From NCBI GenBank assembly GCA_033030425.1, contig JAUFSD010000011.1, forward strand, positions 496,001 through 560,000: 64,000 bases of DNA, in the 5' to 3' direction. Positions 11,388 through 22,712 of the stretch are shown in pieces (positions within the stretch are counted from its first letter, which is position 1; each line of letters begins with the position of its first letter). The DNA is from Verpa conica. Lineage: Eukaryota > Ascomycota > Pezizomycetes > Pezizales > Morchellaceae. The notes below the pieces were generated by a model. It searched no databases and had not been told where the DNA came from. It saw only the letters and a list, made by a program, of their open reading frames with translations. The translations under genes were made by a program, and so were the position numbers.

Positions 11388-14062
11388 TTACAACCCAATC
11401 TGAAATAAGATTTGCTTTTGTTTCCCCTTCTTCTTCTTTCCGCTGTTTCCACTGCCACCAACTCCCTCACTCTCACTTGGCTCAGCACTCTGCTCTCCTC
11501 CACTCCCTCCACCCCACGCACCCACCTGCGGAATCGGAGCGCCATTATATGCCGCGTATGGATCCTTCTTCTTGATTGGGCCCCACCCAGGCGGTGGCGG
11601 CGGCTTTACAGGCAAACTCGGGAACTCATCCGGACCGGCCTTTCTTGAAGGACCAGCAGAGGAATTAGACGCTTGAGGAGCTGCACTAGGCGCTACCCAA
11701 GGTGTAGGAGCATGTGCACCAGCACCTTGACGGTTCACAGAGCGTGGCGCAGGGCCTAGCGCAGATATGGAAGACGTTGATTGAGGGACTGACGCGGCAG
11801 CTCCCCAAGCGCCTTGACGAGCGGTAGTAGAGCGTGCTGAGTGAGACGTGGAGGACTTAATCTTGAGGACGCGAGAGGAGTTTTGGCTACCCCCAGTAGT
11901 AGAAGAGGATGCACCAGCGAATGGGGGATAGTCTTCATTGATGGCTTTCCAGTCGTTCCATGCCCTCAAGAGCCCTTGTCGTTTTTGTTCGTCTTCATAG
12001 AGGTCGGCGAGTTCCTTGATTAGAATGCCGAGTTCAGGAGCCTTCGTATCGAAGAGGGCCCAGAACTGCTCAATCAGACCACTGGCCGTTATTTGGTCTT
12101 GGCGATACCTGCTGATATCTGATTTGAAGTCATTTAGTTTTTTCTCACTATGCCGAAGCATTGTGAACGCTCTCTCGATAACAGCAGTATGTCTCCTACA
12201 AAGAGTTAGTCTTTCAATGTTTCTAGGAACTCGGGTTTATACTCACAACCTCTTAACATCGTCCGCAACTGGCGACCCACCCCTGCTAGTGCCAGATGGC
12301 CCACTCTCAGACACATTCTGTGGCCTTGCTAAAGGCGGGAATGCAGCCTGCGCTACTGCCGCTGTCACTGCCGCTGGTAACTCGGCAGGTCTTGCCGGAG
12401 GACGTGTAGGAGGTGCTTGAACAGTGGTGGTCATACTTTGTACTGGCCTTATCGCAGCGGGTGGAGGTGGTCTAGCAGCAAGTGCCGGTTCCGTTAATTG
12501 CCCTCCAAAGGTTCTTGAGGTTGTAGATTGAGCACTCTGTACGGCCAATGTTCTATGATACGCTAATTCTGCTCTGCTCATCTGTTGTTCTGTCCTTATC
12601 GGAGCCTCTTCTCGCTCCTGTTGCCCTCGACCGTCACCGCGACGACGACGGTTTCCGCCTCTGTCATGGTTGCGCTCTTCTGTAAATTGACTGAGGTCGA
12701 TTCTCCTCGCGTCTCTTTTGGCATTTTTTGAGAGCCCATTGGGGTGAACTTCAAGCTGATGTGCCTTTAGATCAACCTCATTCTCAAAGACGATAAATTT
12801 TTTCTCCATGCACTCTTCATCTGGACACATAAAGTGATCTTTCGTAAAATGGAGTGCTAGTGCATCGTAGTCGATGTAATACTGCTGTTGCGCTGTTGGA
12901 TTCCTACGATCACAAATGTGACAGCGCTCGTGTTTGTCCCGACAGTGAGTGAAGAGCTCGTCTGAGGAATAAAATCGCTGCCTGCAGAATCCACATTCTG
13001 GATGACCTTTGAAACCGCTTTGATTCTCGGAGCCTGGTTGATCATCACCTGTCCGTTCATGCTTGCGGAGCTCTTGGTTTGTGAAAAGTGTGTGTTCGTG
13101 TGTAAAGACCTTTTTATTTCGGACGCAGAGGTCACTAGGATAAGTTAGTAATAGCTACCTTGCAGTATATGTAGCTGTGAACTAGGTTTGAATTTCAAGA
13201 ATTCCTCCCTAACATTCGCAAAGCTCGCATACAAAAATATTGACTAAAATCATTGGATGTAGTAATGTGGTCTTACCATAGAACCCTACTATGAGCATGC
13301 CTTACATGGTGGTGTAAATCTGGCCACCCCCGGCAAGCTCGGTCACAGTCTCCATCGGGGCAATTATAACGTAGTAAAAGAGTAGTGTCATCGCAGATAG
13401 CTTGATTGTCGAATTTAACGCCTAGTGCTCTATTCATCGTAATGATTTCCGATTCCTTAAATTCTAGGAACCTTTTGCTCTCATCCTTTGAGAATACCAC
13501 CCACTCCGCTTCTGTCTGTTAGAGCATGTTAGAAATCTGTTATATCACCCAGCCTATGAGAGGTCTTTACCCTACAATGAGCACAAGCTTTATTCTTGTA
13601 CAGCGCTCTCATACGTAGTGCACATATGTGACAGGTGACATGATTACACGGTGCAATAGCAGAGTAAATAACCGGATCTGCGCAAATAAAGCAAACAGGT
13701 GAGTCTGAGTCTGAAGCAGCGTCGTCGGCATCTGGCTTAACCTCGGTGGTTGCCTTAGGTTTAGCAGGGTTCCCCAAAGCACTCACTCCTGGCTGTAGCT
13801 GCCCCCCCTCCACTTCTGAAGGAATATCTTGGGTCTGATTGCGATGTTGCTGCTGGCGCCCCTCACGGCCTCCTCTCCCACCTCGCTCGCCGCGAGGTCT
13901 ACGGGGGACACGGCCTCCTCGGCCTTCGCCTGCTCCTCCGGGACTGCCACCACCATGCCCACCCCTACCACGCCCCCTATGGCCTCCACGATGTGTTGAG
14001 TTTGGACCTGTTCCTTGGGAAGGGCCTTGAGGGGGGGCAGCATCCGTTGTGGTATCGGTCAT
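11388..14062 (-). CDS. HEL2: RING-type E3 ubiquitin ligase Hel2/ZNF598 (ribosome collision sensor)
   Basis: Hel2/ZNF598 recognises collided ribosomes and ubiquitinates 40S proteins to trigger ribosome-associated quality control. Four exons (14062-13571, 13515-13277, 13134-12247, 12195-11388), 808 aa. Order of parts: an RG/GG-rich N-terminus; a C3HC4-type RING (CFICADPV, CNHVTCHICALR, CAHCR) near residues 124-165; the Hel2 N-terminal block (FLEFKESEIITMNRALGVKF); a row of zinc-finger motifs (CDLC completed across intron 2, CGFCRQRFYSSDELFTHC, CHIC, CPDEECMEKKFIVFENEVDL); a Pro/Ala-rich linker; the helical block WALFDTKAPELGILIKELAD; and the conserved C-terminal KGKQKQILFQIGL. The 142-nt second intron splits a CxxC pair, which supports the joint. 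It is divergent from VMA2 with about 665 bp between starts. Confidence 0.93.
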
Positions 14063-14727
14063 AGTTTAAAAGAAATTGCTCTGCGGTTGGGTTCGTAAAT
14101 CCAGTTAAATTGTGATTGGAATTGAAAGTGCTAGAGAACGGTTTTTTAACAGAGCAGTTGGGACTAAGGCAAACGGCGTTTTCTCAGGAGCCGAGTATCA
14201 CTACTAGGATACAAAATTGGGGTTGAAAAAGACAGATGAGCGGATGAGGGGCCTACTTTGTAGTGAAGGTCCCTGGGGTTAGGGGTCGCAGGGGGAATGT
14301 GTCATTTTGCTTATATGTCAGCCCCGTGTTTGGGGATGCGGGCTGCACATCCACCTTACGGACATTATTTACAATCTTCTTGCCTTACTCGATCAGAGAT
14401 ATCTTATTGTGTCTCTATATTAGAAAAATAACGCAAGAGAAGAGATGACCGGAGGGTTCTCAGGAATATTCCAGCTATTATTGCTTATCAGATGAGGCTC
14501 TAGCTGATCATGGCGGGTCTCAGCTTAATAACGACTTGGCATCCCCACCACCACGTGATGACGGCGGGGGTCAACACCACCCCAGCCACCCACGCCCGTC
14601 ATCTGCAACCAGCTGGCCCGCCCTGCTTCTGATACCCAACCCTCACCTCACTCGTCTATCTTCCCCTCAATACACCATCTCTACCCCACATAATCCACTT
14701 CCGAATACCCATACAAACACTCGGGAG
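14063..14727. promoter_or_regulatory. shared divergent promoter region of HEL2 and VMA2
   Basis: Non-coding interval between the HEL2 start (14062, minus) and the VMA2 start (14728, plus). It contains a CACGTG E-box-type palindrome at 14552-14557, about 170 bp before the VMA2 ATG, and a C-rich stretch at 14590-14710. An ATG-less open frame runs through it but is not conserved with V-ATPase sequence. Regulation by the E-box is inference only. Confidence 0.45.
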
Positions 14728-16850
14728 ATGGCTGGCGACCCACGGATGTCAGCCCAAGAGGTACGTGCTCCCGGTAAACCTAATTCTTCGGACGAGCTAA
14801 CATGAACTCTCGATACGCTTCAGGCCTTTGCCATTAATGCTGCTGCTGTTACACGCAATTATGGGGTATGTATATACTAAAGGACACCAAAGGTTTCTAG
14901 CTAATCAAGTTATTAGGTCAATCCAAGAATCAACTACAATACTGTGGCAGGTGTCAATGGGCCTTTGGTTATCTTAGGTATTTTACGCCACAAACGTTAC
15001 CCATTAAATAACCTAGAGGACTCCATGTGGCTCTATACTTGGCTCTATAGCTCCGGGTCCACCGGGCCGCTTCTAGTGACCAATTGACCTTTATTGAGAT
15101 CGGAGCTAACTTATTTACAAAGATGGTGTTAAATTTCCCCGTTACAATGAGGTCAGCTTCATTTCAACCTTGGCATTTATCGGGAAGCCCAGCTAAGTTC
15201 AAGCTTTCTAGATTGTAAACCTCACCCTACCAGATGGAACCAAGCGTGCCGGTCAAGTTTTAGAAGTCCGTGGTAGCAGAGCTGTTGTCCAAGTCTTTGA
15301 GGGTACATCTGGCATCGACGTTCGCAAGACAACCGTAGAATTCACAGGACAGAATCTCAAGATTCCTGTCTCGGAAGATATGCTAGGTCGTATCTTTGAC
15401 GGTTCGGGTAGAGCTATCGATAAGGGCCCCAAGGTGTTCGCAGAAGACTATCTGGATATCAACGGATCTCCAATCAACCCGTACTCCCGTGTCTATCCCG
15501 AAGAAATGATCTCCACCGGCATCAGCACTATCGATACAATGAATTCTGTCGGCAAGTCTGCCTCAACACTCTTTGTGATAAATTATCAATATTGAACTTT
15601 GAGATGACATAGCTAACCATCTAAATATAGCTCGTGGTCAGAAAATTCCTATCTTCTCCGCTGCCGGTCTTCCACATAACGAAATCGCTGCCCAGATCTG
15701 TCGCCAGGCCGGTCTTGTTAAGCGTCCAGGAAATACTAAGGGTGTCCACGATGGTCACGATGACAATTTCTCGATTGTCTTCGCAGCTATGGGTGTTAAC
15801 TTGGAAACTAGTCGTTTTTTCACGCGTGATTTCGAGGAGAATGGTTCATTAGAGAAGGTCACTCTTTTCTTGAACTTGGCAAACGATCCTACGTATGTTT
15901 CTAAAAGAGCAAGTTGACTAGAAGCGGGTCGATAGATAACTAACTACATATCATGCTATAGTATTGAGCGTATTATTACACCTAGGTTAGCATTAACAAC
16001 TGCAGAATACTTCGCATACCAGTTAGAGAAGCATGTCTTGGTCATTCTTACCGACCTTTCTGCCTACTGCGATGCTCTTCGTGAGGTTTCTGCAGCGCGT
16101 GAAGAGGTACCAGGTCGTCGTGGGTATCCAGGTTACATGTACACGGATTTGTCTACCATCTATGAGCGTGCTGGTCGTGTCGAGGGAAGGAACGGATCCA
16201 TCACCCAGATCCCCATTCTAACGATGCCTAACGATGGTTTGTTAACTTGTACCTCAAATTGAAGCCCCTTACGCATTCTGACCTTTACAGATATTACTCA
16301 CCCCATCCCCGATTTGACCGGCTACATTACCGAAGGTCAAATTTTCGTCGATAGACAGCTTCACAATCGCGGAATCTACCCCCCCATCAACGTCCTTCCA
16401 TCACTCTCCCGTCTCATGAAGTCTGCTATCGGTGAGGGTATGACCAGAAAGGACCACAGTGACGTATCCAACCAGCTTTACGCAAAATACGCCATTGGAC
16501 GTGACGCAGCTGGTATGAAAGCCGTTGTCGGAGAGGAAGCGTTGTCCTCTGAAGATCGCCTATCACTCGAATTCCTAGAGAAGTTTGAAAGAACCTTCGT
16601 CGCACAGGGTGCATATGAGAGCAGGACCATCTTTGAGTCTTTGGATCTGGCCTGGAGTTTACTCAGGATTTACCCCAAAGAGTTGCTCAACAGAATTCCG
16701 GCTAAGGTCATTAACGAGTTTTATGCTAGGAGTGGAGGTGACCGTAAGGGCAAAGGCAAGGCGAAGGAGAAGGAGAGCAACAAGGACACGAGAGATAATT
16801 ACGGAGAAGCATCCAGTCAACCCGAGGAGGAGAACTTGATTGAGACTTAG
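14728..16850 (+). CDS. VMA2: vacuolar H+-ATPase V1 subunit B
   Basis: Subunit B is the non-catalytic nucleotide-binding subunit of the V1 sector of the vacuolar proton pump; it alternates with subunit A in the peripheral hexamer. Eight exons: 14728-14760, 14824-14865, 14917-14977, 15123-15151, 15212-15551, 15631-15892, 15962-16236 and 16291-16850, 533 aa. Diagnostic blocks are [98 protein letters not shown] and [20 protein letters not shown]. The phases force intron 5 (15552-15630) to begin GCAAGT and end ATATAG: a GC-AG intron, whose flanking codons rebuild the invariant N-S-x-A-R-G-Q-K. The C-terminal [14 protein letters not shown] tail is lysine-rich and poorly conserved. Confidence 0.96.
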
Positions 16851-18332
16851 GTGTGGTAGCGTTTATCTTGTTACATAGTGGAGGGTGGATTGGGTGGATT
16901 GGGTTGCATTGGCGATAGTTTGTGTGTTCTTATATGATTCCATTTCTCTAAAGTCTTGATTCGAGAACTTAAGTATGCTACTGTAAGATCTGCCAGCAGA
17001 GTAGAGATTGATATAGATATTAGACCTTGAAAGAGCTTGTAAATTAGGTATTATGGGCTCTCCGCTTTCGGCTGGCAGTTGCGTCTGGCAGAGCAAGGAT
17101 TTATCAAACTTTAGATGGAATCTTTGTGTCGGAGCACGCTTTTTTTGTTTTTGTTTTACTCATTAAATACATGAACCTTTCGGTTATGGTACTCCTCCAC
17201 TTCCAGCCTTTGCTCTAACAGTTCACCACAAACTTTAACTGCTGCATACCTCCTACAACAAAAATTCTACATCTGATTCATCCTCCTCCTCGTCTTCCCA
17301 CTCCTCTTCATACTCGCTTTCCTCGTCGTCATGCCCTCTCATCATTTTTACCTCCCCTCCTAGTACAAACAACTTCCTCGTCTCCGCTATGTTTCCCTTT
17401 TTACACCTCGTCGGACACTCACACTCCCCAAACACGCACTCTACTCTCATCATGTGTCGGAGCACGCATTACTTACATTCCTATCCGAATGACAAATAAT
17501 ATCCAACCAATGTTGACCTAAACACTGTCAACGTTCTAGAATGTCTTTTTTTCGTTAAATAGCCTATTTATTTACGATCCATTCGTTCGTTGAGTGGCCC
17601 CTACAAAACTATTGTATTCACGAGTGACATAAAATGATTTTATACTCCCTAGTTGCGGATATCCCACCTACCGGAAGCCTGGAGTACCAAAATCCACAAA
17701 TTAGCCATTAAGCTCTGAGATCATGTCCAGACTCCCAGGTATCTCAGAAATATCCGGAAGTTCCCGAAGTTGGGCTCTGCTAAACGGTACAAGGCTTAAG
17801 CAAGGGATAGAAAATTACATACACTTATGCCACGTACCTTATGGCCGCCCTAACCTACTAGAGCCGATCTTATTAATAGGTAACTAAACAACTTCCGAAG
17901 GTGGCAATACAAGAGGGTTCGGAATCCGAGTATTCGGCGAGATGGATCTAGGATAAAGATGGTATCGAAATAAAGGATATGTTTATATCACTTTCCTAAT
18001 GAAAAGGCCATCTTGGGTAATCCGACATATATGTTTTATTCTCAACTTTGCTTACGTCTTCCCCTAGTAAACTAGTATTGATTGGAGCGCATAATTTTAT
18101 TGGGGTGGGCTAATATTATCATGTCGTATAACATCAAGGCCATCTTTTAGAACTTCGACGTGATCCTCAGCTGTGGGCTTGCATCTGAGACATGATTTGG
18201 GTAATCCATAAACTCTAGACAAGCACTCATTCCCCACTTGACTATCACCTGGGAGTGAGTAAAGAGAAAATTCCACTCGGTTGATGATTCATTTCGATAT
18301 CCAATATAACTTAAAACCTTCTAACCCTTATT
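16851..18332. other. intergenic, no supported gene
   Basis: VMA2 3' flank followed by anonymous sequence. A 15-bp direct repeat, TGTGTCGGAGCACGC, occurs at 17125 and 17453. A cysteine-containing frame with an acidic tail lies on the minus strand at 17253-17465 but has no ATG in a good context and no recognised family. Nothing else is supported. Confidence 0.4.
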
Positions 18333-18860
18333 CTGGGCGGCAGTAAGAGGTCACGAAAAACTCGTTAAGCTACTGCTGGAGACGGGTAGGCTCGATGTGA
18401 ATACTCCACGAAGGGTTCATCGTGAAGGGTACACGCGAACATACCGTAACGGCACTCTACCTGGCGGTAGTATCCCATAACCCGGTGAAGCTGCCCCTTT
18501 TCGGGCCAAAATTCTGTGGCTAGACTCAGGCTTCTACTATTTTTCATAGGCTACTATATGTTGAGCCACCGCCACTTTGGGGGGGCAGCATTTTTCACCG
18601 GATTATGGGATAGGGTGTTATAGATGTTATACGACTTCTCCTTGATAATGGGGCTAAAATAGACGGTCGAAAAACTAATAGCGGTAAAACATCACTTTAC
18701 TGGCGGCGGAGAATACCAGGGAAAAGGCGGTAATTTATTTGGTAGAGAGAGGGGCAGATTTTATGGCGAGGACATCTATACACAAAATGCACTGGATTTT
18801 ACGATTATAAGTATGGAAGATTGCTTAGCAGAGTTACTTATAGAGAAAGGTACTTGTTCT
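18333..18860 (+). pseudogene. decayed ankyrin-repeat gene fragment
   Basis: Three collinear frame fragments on the plus strand read as ankyrin repeats but are broken by frameshifts and stops. Near 18336 the frame gives AAVRGHEKLVKLLLETGRLD. Near 18620-18680 another frame gives GVIDVIRLLLDNGAKIDG. Near 18722-18780 a third gives EKAVIYLVERGADFM, and a last fragment near 18820-18855 gives CLAELLIEKG. The order and spacing of about 33 codons fit an ankyrin array, but no frame stays open. The source gene is not identifiable. It could be a relic of an NLR- or F-box-type ankyrin protein such as those elsewhere in this window. Confidence 0.6.
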
Positions 18861-20595
18861 CGGTATATGTGTTTACATAAAAGTGAGAAACCACCGTTTC
18901 TAGCAGAGATGAGTAACAGAAACTGAAATAGGGTTATCTACTCCACGTATTTATAAACCCCGAGAGGATAATCAGGAGTTAGGGTGGTTTGATGGGCTGG
19001 GTATGGTCTTATCAGATACGCTGGAGTTAGTTTTACAGGTTGAAAGGGGACCTTGAGATTGTTTCCTAAAGTGTAAATAGATGACTGTACAAAAACAAAT
19101 ATTTAGGATCATTGATATCCATACTCACAAGTGGGTATCATTTTTCTTATCTTGCATACTTAATAATACGTAAGTCTTACGATAGTCTTACAATCTAATG
19201 AGAGGATAAGGTTAAACAAGTGCGACGGCATAGATACCAAAGCTTTGTAATTACATGTAGTATACTCAAGGAAAATTATATGTGTTCTGGCCCTAGGAGC
19301 GGGCAGGAGGCACCCCCTGAATGAGTTACCTGTTAGATGTATAATACATGTAGTGTTCCCCATAGGTAAGGTGATAAATTATGGCTCAGTTAATACAGGC
19401 ACACCCTAAGTATGTTAATTTTTACACTATGCATTTGTCTCTGGGGGTGTTTATATGGTAGGCGCTTTTTTGGTAACAAAAAATATAAAGTTGTATGTTA
19501 TCTAACAAAATCAAGTGCTTTATAAGCGATTTAATTGTGTAAAATAGCAGTGTACCCATTCAGGGTATGTAGCGTGTCCCTCAATAGGTATCTTATTGAG
19601 GGGATGACCTATAAAGCTGATTTACTGCTACACATTGGGGGGGGGGGGTGTCCCCCAGATAGGCAGAGTCCCCCGAGTGGGCCAGAACAGCCCATGGACA
19701 CCCATACCCGAACATTTATCTACCCGTCATCTAATTTATTAACATCAGCCCTCTCTAAATCGTAAATCGTATCCTAGCCCAGTACAGGGCAACGCCCTAG
19801 AAAAAAACCACTCGCTCACCTTAACTGACATAAATATACAGCTACACGATGGGAAAGCGGGGTGTTTTTGGTACGGTATTGGTGTGGTATTCTGGAGAAT
19901 GCTAGATTAAGTTGGCTGTGTTACAGGACTTTTTGACCAACTCGGTAGTATTTCCAACTTAAAGCCATATTTCCCACAAATGTGGTAGTGAAAACACTCC
20001 TCTTTCCGCTATTGTAGTGAGTAGTCCAAAGCTTATTATAATAGATGTATGCTCGGTTTAATAATTGCGAAGAGGTAAATATCCACCAACTAAACTAAGA
20101 ATTAGCCTGATAGTCCAATATCATATTTAAATAAACGTCTGAGAAGTAGTTCTCGAGAGATTTTATACAACTCCAATCGACTAAGATTTACAAAACTTCA
20201 TTGGAACTGTGTTCCAGAAAATTAGCCAGATGAGGGAGCTTGATATATTCTTGGCGCAGTTACCAGCTCTTGTGTGATCAGTCATGTAATATCACTCGCA
20301 GGCCCGATCCAGTGCACATTAACCAGAAACTAAAACTTTAACTCTTAGAGGTTTAAAGTATTGAAGCTTATGAAATTTATTATTTAAAGGTAATTTTATT
20401 CAAATAACAAGTATTTATCGGCATAGTTTATGATTAAACATTTCACCCCCCTCTTTTACATCTTCCTACCTCTTAATTCCCTTTCTCTCCTGATTTCCTT
20501 CTTCTCTTTGCCTATTATTCCTGCCTTACCTCATTTCACCCTTAGAATATCACTGATTCAACTGTCTCTTCACATCACCAATTGACAAAATTAAA
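18861..20595. other. AT-rich intergenic region
   Basis: No supported gene. It contains TACATGTA palindromes at 19252 and 19345, a G-run at 19639-19648, and a pyrimidine-rich stretch at 20443-20580. That stretch resembles a fungal promoter and precedes an ATG at 20596. Confidence 0.4.
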
Positions 20596-21058
20596 ATGGC
20601 GCCATTCTCAAGCAGTAGCCGAACCACCGCTAGATATCAAAAGTACCCGCTCGTAGGGGAAAGGAGCACAGTCGACATTTTCTAGGAAATTAATCGGCCT
20701 AAAAGGTCTTCTTCAAGGATAGATAGGCGAAAACTCGTGGGTGCTAGGAACGGTAAATTTCCCTTTCTACCCAGCGCAGCAATATCGAATAAGAGAAGAG
20801 AAACTGGCCGCGGCCATAAGTGGCGTGTATTGAACTTGTTGTTTGCAACCCTGGTGAGTTACACGAAGGAAATTTTTGGTTTCGAAAATACTCCTGGACG
20901 GTGTAGTGTGCCAGTTGGCCCATGTACGTGTCGTGATGTCGGATCCGTCTCATTCCCCTTGAAGATTATAGTAAGACAAGAGTCCTGCCCTTTTTGATAA
21001 GATGTTCATCCGCCGATTAATGCTCTGGTCGTCCTCTTAATTTCCAGCTTTTCAGCCC
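20596..21058 (+). pseudogene. possible decayed or mis-spliced gene start after a CT-rich promoter
   Basis: A long CT-rich tract is followed by CAATTGACAAAATTAAA and an ATG at 20596. This frame reads MAPFSSSSRTTARYQKYPLV, meets a TAG at about 20683, then stays open in the same frame for another 310 nt. A GTGAGT donor-like site follows CCCTG near 20852, and an acceptor-like TTTCCAG lies near 21046 just before the minisatellite. I recognise no domain. It may be a pseudogene with one nonsense codon, or a real gene whose stop is removed by an intron I cannot place. Confidence 0.25.
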
Positions 21059-21059
21059 A

Positions 21060-21400
21060 GCACAAACATAAGGCTACGATTTACCCTATGAATGGCTCCC
21101 CCCTCGGGGGCACAGGCCGTAGGCCACAGTTTACCCTATGAAAGGCCATCCCCCGGGGGCACAGGCGCAAGGCCACAGTTTACCCTATGGCAAGTCCCCC
21201 CCCGCAGGGGCACAGCCCCCAGGCCACAGCTTACTCTATGAAAATTTCCCCCGGGGGAGGGGGCACAGCCACAAGGCTACAGTTTACCCTATGAAAAGTC
21301 ACCCCGGGGGGCGGCACAAACATAAGGCTACCACCTACGCTATGAAAAGTCACAACGACGGGGCCAAACACAAAGCTATCAGCTACCCTTTCGATAGTAT
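21060..21400 (+). repeat. minisatellite, about seven units of ~50 bp with C5G5 palindromic cores
   Basis: Units are recognised by the anchor TTTACCCTATG. The ATG of the anchor recurs at 21088, 21138, 21187, 21238, 21291 and 21342, and a degenerate last unit has TACCCTTTCG near 21391. Spacings are 50, 49, 51, 53 and 51 bp. Each unit has a block like ACAAGGCTACAGTTTACCC, then GAAAAGTC, then a self-complementary CCCCCGGGGG-type core and GCACA. The later units keep one open frame (roughly 17-aa period, HKATVYPMKSHPGG-like), the earlier ones do not, so coding is uncertain. Confidence 0.85.
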
Positions 21401-21599
21401 TCATTCGAAGGGTTCTCTCTGTCGGCGTAAAGGCTTCGGAGATTTATAGTTTGTTCTATTTACGCAGCTCGTAAATAAACGTAATATAGTCGAGAAATAA
21501 TTATTCGTTTCGATTCAACACCCGGAGTCGCTTCTCAAGCGTCTCACACTAAGGCTCGATCTCCAGCTTTCGCGCGAAGATTCGAGGAAAGGCTGACCA

Positions 21600-22712
21600 G
21601 GGGTTTCTGAGCTTGTCAAGTGCCTTCGGAAATTGTTTTGTAGTGGTCTGTTGGCAGAGGTATTCGATATGGCGGTGACAAGTAAGAACCTAAAGCTTAT
21701 TAGCAAAAACCCATAGAATTGAGTTTCAAGGATAAAGACAACTCACATTTCTTGAATACAACGCAAAAGACAGGGCAATCCTGTCTTTGCATTGAACTCC
21801 ACCGCCATGATATTGTGCGAGAATTCCTGGATATCTTCTGGGTATGGAGATGCGGAACGAAAGCCATAGCTTTTATATAGGGATAAAGTGAGATAATGGT
21901 AAATTCGAATCGAGAGGCTTCCTTCCTCTGCTTCTTTTCGTACCCAGGGCGAGGCGAGCTCAACCCCATGTAGTCGAAGTAGATGTGGGCTCCCGCAGGA
22001 CGCCGAAGGGCTAAGATAATATAGTACGGGTCTCCCCCGAGAAGGGGGGGGACCTCCAGTTTTGCAAGTCTTTTTATTTGGTTCGGCGGTTGGCCGACTC
22101 CTTCACCACCTGAAGGAGTTCTGATTTCTTTAATCATTCCGATGTGTTTGTCGTCAGGTTCTAAAAGCTGTCTGGTCCAGAAGGGAGAGCCCAGGACACC
22201 GTCGGCTAGCAGGCTCAGTAGTTCGCAATATAGTGAATGAGGCTCGACCAGAAGGGTAGCCCAAAAGGGTGTTCTGGACATATGCCTCGATCGCTTTCGC
22301 TCAAGTTCTAGATAAAAATGTTAGTATAGTTTAGGAAAGGCTAAAGAGAAGAGAAAGTTGGTAACCCACCACTTTTCAGTGTCTAAGGCGAGCACGGAAA
22401 AGGTACCTAGGCCATTTCCATCCGTGAGATGTACTGCAAGGTTTCCTTCTCCTTCAACGGCCATTTAAGACTCTTCATCGACCCCGCTTGAGGCTCTAAC
22501 ATGAGCCCCAGCCTCGCCGGCCCCCCCACATACCCTAGAATTTTGCTGTTGTTGTTGCAACCCAGTGGGCCTTGACTCGTATCAAGTGAGTCTTGCTGAC
22601 CCATAGGATGCCTAAACATGTGTTTGACCCCGCACGAGTACTCGAAGCATAGAAAAGCAGCTTGCCTCACCACGATGATGAGAGGGTTCTCAAAGCCAAA
22701 GGCTTCAGACAT
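21600..22712 (-). pseudogene. decayed NACHT-type NLR, paralogue of the intact gene at 59.7-63.2 kb
   Basis: Three islands occur in the same order as in the intact NLR. At 22712 a frame starts MSEAFGFENPLIIVV, resembling the family N-terminus, and ends near 22410 with MKSLKWPLKEKETLQYISRM; the intact gene has QWPLREKETQDYILRVEALK. Near 21968-21998 GAHIYFDY matches the intact VAYIYFNY after the P-loop. Near 21660-21680 HIEYLCQQTTTKQ matches HIEHVCQQTTSKQ. Frames change between islands and distances are shortened (about 440 and 310 bp versus about 1,200 and 590 bp). No P-loop is visible, so the ATPase core appears deleted. No ankyrin region follows. Confidence 0.65.

Noticed and set aside
14536..14727. 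Upstream open frame continuing into the VMA2 first exon region
   Set aside because: No ATG, low-complexity Pro/Ser content from a C-rich promoter, and the family start fits ATG 14728 ([11 protein letters not shown]).
17253..17465. Minus-strand frame with Cys cluster (CVFGECECPTRCKKG) and acidic tail
   Set aside because: No ATG in context before the frame, no splice partner found, no recognised family. The acidic tail can arise from a CT-rich strand.
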